A DNA stretch of 64,000 nucleotides from Ga0074130 sp964499485. GTDB taxonomy: Bacteria; Pseudomonadota; Gammaproteobacteria; Burkholderiales; Rhodocyclaceae. How positions within the stretch are numbered: the stretch's first letter is position 1; every line of letters begins with the position of its first letter. A model generated the notes under the pieces. That model was not told the origin of the DNA. It saw nothing but the letters and a program-made list of their open reading frames with translations, and ran no database searches. This document shows positions 26,752-35,406 of this stretch, piece after piece. The translations under genes were made by a program, and so were the position numbers. The stretch lies in contig CAZCLF010000004.1 of assembly GCA_964499485.1 (NCBI GenBank), positions 1-64,000 on the forward strand, given 5' to 3'.

Positions 26752-27882
26752 TTGTCCACCATTGTTTGGGAAGAAAACGGCGCGACTCACAGCGCACACT
26801 GGCGTTCAGAAAACGGTAGCCAACCGCCGCAGCGCGTTGTTATTGCTGACGACACTACTACTGCGAATACGGCGTGGCGACTGGCTTGTGAAGGGACCGC
26901 ATTGCTCTGGCGGGGTGATTTTCACAATGGCCGGCAATTGCTGCAGGCCATGGCACGACGCAGCCAACAGAAAAAGAAAAAGCCGGCACCGTCTAAAACT
27001 ATCACCGATACGTTTCACCTTAATCGACAGACGCAATTACAACGGGCCCGTACTTTGGGCATGTTGCTGATCCCCGTTGAAGCTGGCCACCGCATTCCCT
27101 TACGCCGTGCGCCTGATGTGGTGAGTGCCTGTAATGAGGCCTACGGTGAGTGTGCTGAAGCCTATGTGCTGTCACTGCGCGAATTGCAGGGGGTCATTGG
27201 GGCGCATGAGTGGCGTAAGCGTGGGGTCGAGATTCCAGCATTGGGCGAGCGCATTCATCCGCACTACGGTGTGTTCTCCCCCATTCGCGGCGAATACTTG
27301 GATTTGATTGCCATGGCCCCCTTGCCGCAGACAGCGTTGGCGTTTGATATTGGTACCGGCACGGGAGTGATCGCGGCCTTGTTGGCCAAGCGTGGCGTCA
27401 AGCGGGTTGTTGCCACTGAGCTGAACCCGCGGGCATTGGCGTGCGCGCGCGACAATCTGCAACGTTTGGGTCTGAATGGCACCGTCGAGGTATTGGAGAC
27501 GGATTTGTTTCCAGCGGATAAGGCCGGCCTGATAGTCTGCAACCCGCCTTGGGTGCCGGCGGCGGCAAATAGTCTGCTTGATCAGGCTATCTTTGATCCG
27601 GATAGTCGCATGTTGCTGGGTTTTCTGAACGGCTTGTCCTCACACCTAGCCCCCGGCGGCGAAGGTTGGTTGATCTTGTCTGATCTAGCTGAACATCTGG
27701 GCTTGCGTAGCCGCGAGTTTCTGCTGACGGCGATTGCCAAGGCGGGCTTGCGCGTAATCGAACGGCGCGACATTCGCCCGCGCCACGGCAAGAGCGCCGA
27801 CGAGAGTGACCCCTTGCACGCAGCGCGGGCGGCTGAAGTCACCTCCCTGTGGCGTCTGTCTTCCGCCACAGCGATTGCCTAA
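26752..27882 (+). CDS. Class I SAM-dependent methyltransferase with NPPW motif
   Basis: A 376-residue protein. The C-terminal half is a class I methyltransferase: motif I AFDIGTGTGVIAALLA, motif II ATELNPRALACARDN, and the catalytic-type motif VCNPPWVPA, as in N-methyltransferases acting on rRNA, DNA or protein glutamine (RsmC/PrmC-like). The N-terminal half is a separate domain with a Lys-rich stretch QQKKKKPAP. The target is unknown; nucleic acid or a ribosome-associated protein is a reasonable guess. Translation seems to begin at TTG 26752, 6 bp after ubiH, with no good ribosome-binding site, so the start is weak. Confidence 0.8.
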   Translation: MSTIVWEENGATHSAHWRSENGSQPPQRVVIADDTTTANTAWRLACEGTALLWRGDFHNGRQLLQAMARRSQQKKKKPAPSKTITDTFHLNRQTQLQRARTLGMLLIPVEAGHRIPLRRAPDVVSACNEAYGECAEAYVLSLRELQGVIGAHEWRKRGVEIPALGERIHPHYGVFSPIRGEYLDLIAMAPLPQTALAFDIGTGTGVIAALLAKRGVKRVVATELNPRALACARDNLQRLGLNGTVEVLETDLFPADKAGLIVCNPPWVPAAANSLLDQAIFDPDSRMLLGFLNGLSSHLAPGGEGWLILSDLAEHLGLRSREFLLTAIAKAGLRVIERRDIRPRHGKSADESDPLHAARAAEVTSLWRLSSATAIA

Positions 27883-27965
27883 AAAAACAGCAATTCTCAT
27901 TTTCCGCATTCGCCCTTTGGGTTAGAATTGCGCCCTTTCCTTCCTCCAATTCCCTGTTTCGACTC

Positions 27966-28988
27966 ATGGAATTTGCCGGCTTCACGCTTCGCAATAATTT
28001 GTTCGTCGCCCCCATGGCGGGTGTGACCGACAGACCTTTCCGCCAGCTTTGCAAAAAGTTGGGCGCGGGCGTAGCTGTGTCGGAGATGGTGACCTCAAAT
28101 TCGCTCCTATATGGCAGCGCCAAAACTAAGCGCCGTGCCAATCATGACGGTGAAGTGGATCCGATCTCGGTGCAGATCGCTGGTGCTGATCCGAAGATGA
28201 TGGAAGAGGCCGCTCGCTACAACGTGGACGAAGGCGCCCAGATCATCGACATCAATATGGGCTGCCCGGCCAAGAAGGTCTGCAATGTGATGGCTGGCTC
28301 TGCCCTGATGCAGAACGAGCCGCTGGTGGCAGAGATTCTTGAGGCCGTCGTGCGTGGTGCTGGCAATGTGCCGGTGACACTCAAGTTCCGCACTGGCTGG
28401 AATCGCGAGAACAAGAACGCCCCGACGATTGCGCGCATTGCGCAGGAGTCCGGCATCTGTGCTGTGGCCATTCACGGCCGCACGCGCGCTGATCAATATA
28501 TGGGCGAGGCTGAGTACGACACCATCGCCTTGGTCAAATCACAAATTAATATCCCTGTGATTGCCAATGGCGACATCACCTCGCCGCAAAAAGCCAAGTT
28601 TGTGCTGGATTACACCAAGGCAGATGGTGTGATGATTGGCCGTGCGGCTCAAGGTCGTCCGTGGATCTTCCGTGAGATCGAGCATTACTTGAAGACGGGT
28701 AACGAAATGCCGCCGCCCAAGGTAAGTGAAATTCATCAGATACTGCGCGAGCACCTATTTGATCTCTATGGCTTCTATGGCGAAGAGACCGGCGTCCGGG
28801 TCGCGCGTAAGCACATCTCTTGGTATACCAAGGGTTTGGTCGGTTCCGCCAACTTCCGTCATGCCATGAACCAACTGCCGACCGTGCAGGAACAGCTCGC
28901 TGCGACCGACGAGTTCTTCCTTGCGCAAGCAGCATCGCATGAACATTTGCTCTATGAAAAAGATTCCACCGAGGTATTGGCCGCATGA
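27966..28988 (+). CDS. dusB: tRNA-dihydrouridine synthase DusB
   Basis: A 340-residue FMN-dependent enzyme reducing specific uridines in tRNA. The signatures are NNLFVAPMAGVTDRPFRQLC, the catalytic-Cys loop IIDINMGCPAKKV, VTLKFRTGW, VAIHGRTRADQYMGEAEYD, VIANGDITSP and MIGRAAQGRPWIF. The ATG at 27966 gives MEFAGFTLRNNL, matching family starts; the open frame extends 39 codons further upstream without homology. TAGAAT at 27923-27928 is a likely -10 box. It overlaps fis by 4 bp, the classical dusB-fis operon. Confidence 0.96.
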   Translation: MEFAGFTLRNNLFVAPMAGVTDRPFRQLCKKLGAGVAVSEMVTSNSLLYGSAKTKRRANHDGEVDPISVQIAGADPKMMEEAARYNVDEGAQIIDINMGCPAKKVCNVMAGSALMQNEPLVAEILEAVVRGAGNVPVTLKFRTGWNRENKNAPTIARIAQESGICAVAIHGRTRADQYMGEAEYDTIALVKSQINIPVIANGDITSPQKAKFVLDYTKADGVMIGRAAQGRPWIFREIEHYLKTGNEMPPPKVSEIHQILREHLFDLYGFYGEETGVRVARKHISWYTKGLVGSANFRHAMNQLPTVQEQLAATDEFFLAQAASHEHLLYEKDSTEVLAA

Positions 28989-29218
28989 GTTCAAGTGATC
29001 TATCGGATTGCGTACGACGCACTCTTAATCGTTATTTCCGCGATCTCGAAGGTGAGCGCCCTGCTGCCATCTACGACATGGTGCTGGCGAGCATCGAAAA
29101 GCCTATGCTTGAAGTGGTGATGAAACAGGCTGAGGGTAACCAGACTGTCGCTGCCGACATTCTCGGTATCAACCGCAATACCTTGCGCCGCAAGCTGACC
29201 GAACACGGCCTGCTCTGA
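28985..29218 (+). CDS. fis: Nucleoid-associated DNA-binding protein Fis
   Basis: A 77-residue Fis-family protein with the C-terminal helix-turn-helix QTVAADILGINRNTLRRKL and the preceding MLEVVMKQAEGN helix. It is shorter than E. coli Fis (98 residues) at the N-terminus, which is normal for betaproteobacteria. Fis bends DNA and activates stable-RNA and other growth-linked promoters. Its ATG overlaps the dusB stop (ATGA), so expression is coupled. purH follows after 50 bp. Confidence 0.95.
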   Translation: MSSSDLSDCVRRTLNRYFRDLEGERPAAIYDMVLASIEKPMLEVVMKQAEGNQTVAADILGINRNTLRRKLTEHGLL

Positions 29219-29268
29219 TTCCTGCCCTTGGCTGGGCTGTTCTGCAATTTCTTGACGTATCCGACTCC

Positions 29269-30852
29269 ATGAAAGTTACACAAGCCCTGCTCAGCGTCTC
29301 TGATAAGGATGGCGTACTTGAGTTTGCCAAGCAGCTTGCTGCACTCGATATCAAGCTTCTCTCCACTGGCGGCACCGCCAAATTACTGCGCGATGCTGGC
29401 TTGCCCGTGACGGATGTGTCCGACTACACCGGCTTTCCCGAAATGCTCGATGGCCGCGTCAAGACACTGCACCCCAAGGTGCACGGCGGCATTCTCGGTC
29501 GCCGCGATCTGCCGGAGCACGCTGCCACGATGGCGCAGCACGACATTCCGCGCATCGACCTGGTTGTGGTGAATCTCTACCCGTTTCAAGCGACGATCGC
29601 CAAGCCCGACTGCACACTGGACGATGCCATTGAGAACATCGACATCGGTGGCCCGACCATGGTCCGCGCTGCCGCCAAGAATCACGGCAACGAACAGGGG
29701 GGCGTCGGCATCGTGACCGACCCGGCTGACTATGCATCCATCGTTGCTGAACTGAAAAGCAATGCCGGCGCACTGTCCTACGCCACACGTTTTGCCTTGG
29801 CCAAGAAAGCCTTTACGCATACTGCGCGCTACGACAGCGCGATTGCTAACTGGCTGACCAGCTTGGACGACAAGAACGCTCCACAGACTTTCCCGAACAA
29901 GCTGCAACTCGCCTTTGATAAGGTCGAAGATCTGCGCTACGGCGAAAACCCGCACCAGCATGCGGCGTTCTACAAAGAGCCGCAACCAGCGGCCGGCAGC
30001 ATTGCCAGCTACGAGCAGATCCAAGGCAAGGAGCTTTCCTACAACAACATCGCCGATGCCGATGCGGCATGGGAGTGCGTGAAGGCGTTTGATGCGGCGG
30101 CTGGTGAGATCGCATGCGTCATCATCAAGCATGCCAACCCCTGTGGCGTCGCCTTGGGAGCAACTGCGACCGAAGCCTACCGCAAGGCTTTTACCACTGA
30201 TCCTACGTCGGCTTTTGGCGGCATCATTGCTTTCAACGTGGCGATTGACAAAGCCGCGGCGGAAGCGATTGCCGGTCAATTTGCTGAAGTCATCATCGCC
30301 CCGGAAGTAACCCCTGAAGCGCGTGCAGTTTTCGCGGCCAAGCAGAATCTACGCGTGCTGATTGTGGCGCTGGGCAAAACTTCAGAGAGCTTTGATTACA
30401 AACGCGTGGGTGGTGGCCTGCTGGTGCAGAGTGCCGACATTGCGCGCATCACCGCCGCAGACCTGAAGGTCGTCACCAAGCGTGCGCCGACTGCGCGCGA
30501 ACTGTCTGACCTTCTCTTCGCTTGGCGTATCGCCAAGTATGTGAAGTCGAATGCCATCGTGTACTGCAAAGATGGCGTGACCATTGGCGTTGGTGCCGGT
30601 CAAATGAGTCGTGTCGATTCCTCACGCATTGCGGTGATCAAGGCTGAAAACGCAAAGCTGCAAATTGCTGGTTGTGCGGTTGCCTCCGACGCCTTCTTTC
30701 CCTTCCGTGACGGTTTGGATGTCCTTGCACAAGCCGGTGCGACTGCCGTTATTCAGCCGGGCGGCTCGGTGCGTGATCCAGAAGTTATTGCTGCTGCCGA
30801 TGAACAGAACATCGCCATGGTGTTTACCGGCTTCCGTCATTTCCGTCACTAA
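29269..30852 (+). CDS. purH: Bifunctional AICAR transformylase/IMP cyclohydrolase PurH
   Basis: A 527-residue protein performing the last two steps to IMP. The N-terminal cyclohydrolase (MGS-like) domain contains LLSVSDKDGVLEFAKQL, LSTGGTAKLL and MLDGRVKTLHPKVHGG. The C-terminal transformylase has DLRYGENPHQHAAFY, IKHANPCGVA and, near the end, QPGGSVRDPEVIAAADE. The length is normal. It is followed by purD after 18 bp. The dusB-fis-purH-purD order suggests one transcription unit or closely spaced ones. Confidence 0.97.
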   Translation: MKVTQALLSVSDKDGVLEFAKQLAALDIKLLSTGGTAKLLRDAGLPVTDVSDYTGFPEMLDGRVKTLHPKVHGGILGRRDLPEHAATMAQHDIPRIDLVVVNLYPFQATIAKPDCTLDDAIENIDIGGPTMVRAAAKNHGNEQGGVGIVTDPADYASIVAELKSNAGALSYATRFALAKKAFTHTARYDSAIANWLTSLDDKNAPQTFPNKLQLAFDKVEDLRYGENPHQHAAFYKEPQPAAGSIASYEQIQGKELSYNNIADADAAWECVKAFDAAAGEIACVIIKHANPCGVALGATATEAYRKAFTTDPTSAFGGIIAFNVAIDKAAAEAIAGQFAEVIIAPEVTPEARAVFAAKQNLRVLIVALGKTSESFDYKRVGGGLLVQSADIARITAADLKVVTKRAPTARELSDLLFAWRIAKYVKSNAIVYCKDGVTIGVGAGQMSRVDSSRIAVIKAENAKLQIAGCAVASDAFFPFRDGLDVLAQAGATAVIQPGGSVRDPEVIAAADEQNIAMVFTGFRHFRH

Positions 30853-30870
30853 TTACTCAAGCATCAGCTT

Positions 30871-32139
30871 ATGAAACTACTCGTCGTCGGTTCCGGTGGT
30901 CGTGAACATGCCTTGGCTTGGCGCCTCGCGCAATCGCCTGGCTTACAGGTTGTCTATGTAGCGCCCGGCAATGCCGGAACTGCACGTGAGCGCGAGCTGC
31001 AGAATGTGCCGATCACTGACCCGCACGCGTTAGCCGATTTCGTTGAGAAAGAGGGCATCTATCTGACAGTGGTTGGCCCCGAAGCACCCCTCGCGGCGGG
31101 CATTGTCAATATTTTCCGTGCGCGCGGGTTACGTGTGTTTGGACCGACCAAGGAAGCCGCGCAGCTCGAGAGTTCCAAAGATTTCTCCAAGCGTTTCATG
31201 GCCCGTCATGGCATACCTACTGCCAAGTTCGACACCTTCAGTGATGCCGCCGCTGCACATGCTTATGTGAATCAAGAAGGAGCGCCTATCGTCATCAAGG
31301 CTGACGGTCTGGCCGCAGGCAAGGGCGTGGTCGTCGCGATGTCGCTGGATGAGGCTCACGCTGCCATCGATATGATGCTGCTCGACAACAAGATGGGCGA
31401 TGCAGGCGCTCGTGTGGTTATCGAGGAGTTCCTTGAAGGCGAGGAAGCCAGCTTTATCGTCATGGCAGACGGAAAGAATGCCTTGGCGTTGGCCACCAGC
31501 CAAGATCACAAGCGATTGAAGGACGGTGATCAAGGCCCTAACACCGGCGGCATGGGCGCGTATTCGCCGGCACCCGTCGTCACCCCGGATGTACATGCCC
31601 GCGCTATGCGCGAGGTGATCATGCCGACGCTGCGCGGCATGGAAGCCGATGGCATTCCCTACACCGGCTTTCTGTACGCTGGCTTGATGATTAAGCCCGA
31701 TGGTTCGATCAAGACGCTCGAGTTCAACTGTCGTATGGGCGACCCAGAAACCCAGCCCATCATGATGCGTCTCAAGAGTAATTTTGTGACCCTGCTGGAT
31801 GCAGCGATTGATGGACGCCTTAATCAGGTCGAAGCGGACTGGGATATTCGTGTTGCCTTGGGGGTGGTCATTGCTGCCGCCAACTACCCGGAGACCCCGC
31901 GCAAGGGCGATGTCATCATGGGGCTGGATCAGAAGAACGAAGATGCACATGTCTTCCATGCGGGTACTGCTGAGCAGGGCGGGCATGTGGTGACGTCGGG
32001 TGGCCGTGTGCTGTGCGTCACCACGCTAGGCGATACCGTGCGTGGTGCGCAGAAGCTGGCATACGATGTTGTCAATCAGATTCGCTTTGACGGCATGCAG
32101 TACCGCACTGATATTGGTTATCGCGCCCTCAAGCGTTGA
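30871..32139 (+). CDS. purD: Phosphoribosylamine-glycine ligase PurD
   Basis: A 422-residue ATP-grasp ligase (GAR synthetase), step two of purine synthesis. The N-terminal motif is KLLVVGSGGREHALAWRL, and the nucleotide-binding ATP-grasp region begins FMARHGIPTAKF...VIKADGLAAGKGVVVA. A PNTGGMGAYSPAP loop and EFNCRMGDPETQ (metal ligands) follow. It lies 18 bp after purH. A weak hairpin (32151-32171) separates it from hemF. Confidence 0.97.
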   Translation: MKLLVVGSGGREHALAWRLAQSPGLQVVYVAPGNAGTARERELQNVPITDPHALADFVEKEGIYLTVVGPEAPLAAGIVNIFRARGLRVFGPTKEAAQLESSKDFSKRFMARHGIPTAKFDTFSDAAAAHAYVNQEGAPIVIKADGLAAGKGVVVAMSLDEAHAAIDMMLLDNKMGDAGARVVIEEFLEGEEASFIVMADGKNALALATSQDHKRLKDGDQGPNTGGMGAYSPAPVVTPDVHARAMREVIMPTLRGMEADGIPYTGFLYAGLMIKPDGSIKTLEFNCRMGDPETQPIMMRLKSNFVTLLDAAIDGRLNQVEADWDIRVALGVVIAAANYPETPRKGDVIMGLDQKNEDAHVFHAGTAEQGGHVVTSGGRVLCVTTLGDTVRGAQKLAYDVVNQIRFDGMQYRTDIGYRALKR

Positions 32140-32150
32140 GATAATCCTGC

Positions 32151-32171
32151 CCAAGGGGGCATCCCCCTTGG
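32151..32171 (+). terminator. Hairpin after purD (weak terminator candidate)
   Basis: A perfect 9-bp stem CCAAGGGGG/CCCCCTTGG with a 3-base loop, 11 bp after the purD stop. The following TATTCTCTTGTT is only partly T-rich, so it may be an mRNA-stabilising hairpin instead. Confidence 0.45.
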
Positions 32172-32256
32172 TATTCTCTTGTTCCTCAATTCCCGCGGAT
32201 GGTTTGCTAGCCAATGCTTGCGACATCCCTAGCTGTTCAACAGGCTTGGAGCCCGC

Positions 32257-33180
32257 ATGGCCGTCAAGATTGATACGGAAGCCGTCCGCCATTACCTGAC
32301 CGGACTGCGCGTCAAAATCGTCAGCGCGCTGGAACGCTTCGATGGCAAACCCTTCAAACGCGATGCTTGGGAGCGCGGCATTGCTTGCGTGACTGAAGAA
32401 GGCAACTTCTTCGAACGCGGCGGTGTGAATTTCTCGCATGTCACAGGTGAAGCCATGCCGGCATCAGCGACTGCCCACCGCCCGGAACTGGCAGGGCGTG
32501 CGTGGGAAGCCATGGGCGTCTCGCTGGTCCTCCACCCCCGCAACCCCTACTGCCCAACGGCGCATGCAAATGTGCGTTTCTTCATCGCCACCAAAGAAGG
32601 CGAAGATCCTGTCTGGTGGTTTGGCGGCGGAATGGATATGACGCCGTATTACGGTTTTGAGGCGGATGCGCAGCACTTTCATCAAACCTGCAAGACCGCG
32701 CTGCAGCCCTTCGGTGAGGATGTGTATCCGCGCTACAAGCAATGGTGTGATGACTACTTCTTTCTCAAGCATCGCAACGAGCCGCGCGGGATTGGCGGTG
32801 TGTTCTTTGATGATCTGAACGAGCGTGGTCTAGGTGAGGGCGATAAATCGCACTGGAATTTCACTCGCTGCTTTACGCTGATGCAGGCCGTCGGCAATAA
32901 CTTTACCGAAGCCTATCTACCCATCTGCGAGCGCCGCAAGGACACACCTTACGGTGAGCGCGAGCGCGACTTCCAAGCCTATCGACGCGGCCGCTATGTC
33001 GAGTTCAATCTAGTCTGGGATCGCGGTACCTTGTTTGGTTTGCAGTCGAATGGTCGTACCGAGTCCATCCTGATGTCACTGCCGCCGACGGTGAAGTGGC
33101 GTTATGACTGGCATCCCGCCAAGGGCACGCCCGAGGAAAAGCTGTATACCGATTTCCTGCGGCCGCGCGACTGGGCTTGA
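32257..33180 (+). CDS. hemF: Oxygen-dependent coproporphyrinogen III oxidase HemF
   Basis: A 307-residue aerobic enzyme that decarboxylates two propionates of coproporphyrinogen III to vinyl groups. The visible signatures are EGNFFERGGVNFSHVTG, NPYCPTAHANVRFF, WWFGGGMDMTPYYGFE, HRNEPRGIGGVFFDD and RRGRYVEFNLVWDRGTLFGL. Length and motif set are complete, implying aerobic haem synthesis. It is convergent with hemY; the two stops are separated by one base with no terminator. Confidence 0.97.
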   Translation: MAVKIDTEAVRHYLTGLRVKIVSALERFDGKPFKRDAWERGIACVTEEGNFFERGGVNFSHVTGEAMPASATAHRPELAGRAWEAMGVSLVLHPRNPYCPTAHANVRFFIATKEGEDPVWWFGGGMDMTPYYGFEADAQHFHQTCKTALQPFGEDVYPRYKQWCDDYFFLKHRNEPRGIGGVFFDDLNERGLGEGDKSHWNFTRCFTLMQAVGNNFTEAYLPICERRKDTPYGERERDFQAYRRGRYVEFNLVWDRGTLFGLQSNGRTESILMSLPPTVKWRYDWHPAKGTPEEKLYTDFLRPRDWA

Positions 33181-33181
33181 T

Positions 33182-34351
33182 TTACTGCAGGAGCGCCGCA
33201 GCGCGGTAGTGCTTGTTGGCTAGATCGCTTTGTTCCATACGGTCTAGCAGTTTCGCCAGCGCAATGTGTGCGCCTCGGCTTTCCCGTAAGGAGAGGGAGG
33301 CTTCGAAGTAGCTTTGTGCTTTGCCCCACAGTTGCTTTTCCAAGCACAAGCGACCCAACACCAGCAGCAATGCCGCATCGCGCGGGTGGGCCAGCAACCA
33401 CGCTTCTGCACGTGCAATGCGTCCGAGGATGTCGCCACCCACGCAGTCGCCATAGAGCGCGACGAGTGCCGAGCTCCATTCGGCCTCTAGGCCGTCTTCG
33501 ATCACTTGCTGCGCTGGGCCGTGCTCCCCGGCTTTCAGCATGCAGCGTGCCGCTTCGAGCGCGAGCCCCGGCGCTTGACGCTCGGACTCCGGCACGCGAT
33601 CCCAATAACTGGCGAGACTATGCCCATCATTCGCCAGTGATTGCAGGCGTTCCCGATGTGCGCCAGCGATCAGGGGTGCGGCCTGAATATCAGTGAGTGC
33701 CCGGTGTTTGCGCAGCTGGCGCGCCAGATGCACAACTTCATCCCAGTGGCCGACTGCCCGGTGTGCCCGCAGGGCAAGACGCATGGCGACAATGTGCCGG
33801 CCGCTTTGATGCTCGATCTGGTTGAGCAGGACCAGTGCTTCGGTGAAATTGCGCGACTCGACCGCGAGCTCGGCTTCAAGCAATAGGCGCGCACCATGAA
33901 TGTTTTCATCATGCACGACGGCACGCTGACGCCATTCGATCACTTTTTGTTCATCACGCAGTGCATGGGCGGCACCGAGGGCAACCAGGGCCGCTAAGCC
34001 CGGTGCATGATTGGCTTTCCAAGCCAGCTCAGCATTGGAGAGACTGCGTGCATAGCGACCCCCGAGCCAGAACAGCACCGCTTCACGTAGCGCCCCCTCG
34101 GCTTTCTTGCTGCGACGCGCAGCACGGAAGGCACGCACGCGGGCAGGCAGACCGAGCGTGAGAAAGACGCCGCGCAAGACCAGATAACCAAACAGGAAGC
34201 CGCCAATGGTGAGCAACACCAGTAGATTGAGCGACACTTCGAGCCGCCACGGCGGCAGCACAAAGAGGGCATAGCCATCGTTGTACTGTGCGGCCAGTGC
34301 CAGGCCAACAGCGAGGGCGCCGAGCGTGAGTAACCAGAGCAGTGCGCGCAT
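33182..34351 (-). CDS. hemY: HemY-type membrane protein with TPR repeats
   Basis: A 389-residue protein with two N-terminal membrane segments (residues about 1-22 and 42-65), the HemY_N domain, followed by a helical TPR-like region (for example ALREAVLFWLGGRYARSLSNAELAWKA is split over two helices). Proteobacterial HemY is encoded after hemC-hemD-hemX and its role in haem synthesis is still unclear. It is unrelated to the protoporphyrinogen oxidase of the same name in Bacillus. Its ATG shares one base with the hemX stop (TAATG). Confidence 0.9.
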   Translation of the reverse strand: MRALLWLLTLGALAVGLALAAQYNDGYALFVLPPWRLEVSLNLLVLLTIGGFLFGYLVLRGVFLTLGLPARVRAFRAARRSKKAEGALREAVLFWLGGRYARSLSNAELAWKANHAPGLAALVALGAAHALRDEQKVIEWRQRAVVHDENIHGARLLLEAELAVESRNFTEALVLLNQIEHQSGRHIVAMRLALRAHRAVGHWDEVVHLARQLRKHRALTDIQAAPLIAGAHRERLQSLANDGHSLASYWDRVPESERQAPGLALEAARCMLKAGEHGPAQQVIEDGLEAEWSSALVALYGDCVGGDILGRIARAEAWLLAHPRDAALLLVLGRLCLEKQLWGKAQSYFEASLSLRESRGAHIALAKLLDRMEQSDLANKHYRAAALLQ

Positions 34352-35406
34352 TATTTTTTCTCGCGCGGCAGGCGTATGGTGCGCAACGCGGACAGGGTTT
34401 CATCAAGCGTTGGCAGGGCAAGCGTCAGATTCGTCGTCGCCATGCGTTGCAACGTAGCGTGTGCCGTTTTAACACCCGGTGCGCGCATGTCGAAATATTG
34501 CTCTAGCCATTTAACAGAGAGCTTCAGATCATCACGGAAGCTTTCACTGTCACGTTGTAGTAGCGAGAGGCGGGCATTAATCAGGCGCAGGCGCAGATTT
34601 TCACGCAGGAACAGTGCTTGGCTTGGCGCCAGTAGTGCAGGTGCATCGTGATCCATGCGCTCAATGCGGATCAGTTGCTTCACCTCAGTCCATACACTGG
34701 CCAGCAACCCGGTCCAGTAGGCGCTGTCGGTAAGCGCGGGCGTAGGCGCTTCCTTATTGTCGTTGTCTGTGCCGCTGTTACGCAGGGGGCGCTGTGCATA
34801 GGCGAGGGGGAGGCTGTCCACGACCGCAACCACACCCTCCAGTTTGACGGCCATGCCTGAAATGTCGGCCTGCGGCAGGGCTTTGAGGCGTTCGATGTCG
34901 CGCACGATCAGGCGTCGTACGCCAGCAAACTGGGCGCTGCCATTCTGCGTCAGGCGGGCATCCGCACTCTGTAGGGCAATCAGTGCGGCTTCCACATTGC
35001 CCGCCAGTTGCAGCTGTTGGGCAGCGATGGCGACAGACTGCTCGATCTCCGCGAGGATGCGTTCGTCACGGCCGCGTGCCAATTCTTGGTACATGTTTTC
35101 CAGCGCGGCTTGCTGGCCCTGCGCTTCATTTAGCTTGGCTTCCAAGAGCCCGACTTTGGCACTGAGGGTTTGCAACTCTTCCTGTGCCTGACGACTGACG
35201 CTGCGACTTTCCTTGGCGATGCTGTCGCCTTCGCTGAGACGCTTGGCCAGCTCCATCTGCAAGGTATCGATACGGCTACTGGCGGCAAACCATTGCACGA
35301 TCATCAGAATGATGGCCACGAAGGCGATCACTATGGCCGGCTGGCGCAACAGTGTCGGCAAGCGGTTACGGCGGGCTGCGGGGATGGGCGTGTTTTCAGT
35401 CGTCAT
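34351..35406 (-). CDS. hemX: HemX-family membrane-anchored coiled-coil protein
   Basis: A 351-residue protein with one N-terminal transmembrane helix (about residues 24-44, AIVIAFVAIILMIVQWFAAS). A coiled coil follows (about 45-115, rich in Glu, Gln, Ala and Leu), then a helical domain ending in basic REKK. It is called uroporphyrinogen-III C-methyltransferase in some databases, but no methyltransferase motif is visible and the role is unknown. The ATG at 35406 is preferred; a TTG two codons upstream is open. It overlaps the end of hemD by 11 bp. Confidence 0.87.
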   Translation of the reverse strand: MTTENTPIPAARRNRLPTLLRQPAIVIAFVAIILMIVQWFAASSRIDTLQMELAKRLSEGDSIAKESRSVSRQAQEELQTLSAKVGLLEAKLNEAQGQQAALENMYQELARGRDERILAEIEQSVAIAAQQLQLAGNVEAALIALQSADARLTQNGSAQFAGVRRLIVRDIERLKALPQADISGMAVKLEGVVAVVDSLPLAYAQRPLRNSGTDNDNKEAPTPALTDSAYWTGLLASVWTEVKQLIRIERMDHDAPALLAPSQALFLRENLRLRLINARLSLLQRDSESFRDDLKLSVKWLEQYFDMRAPGVKTAHATLQRMATTNLTLALPTLDETLSALRTIRLPREKK

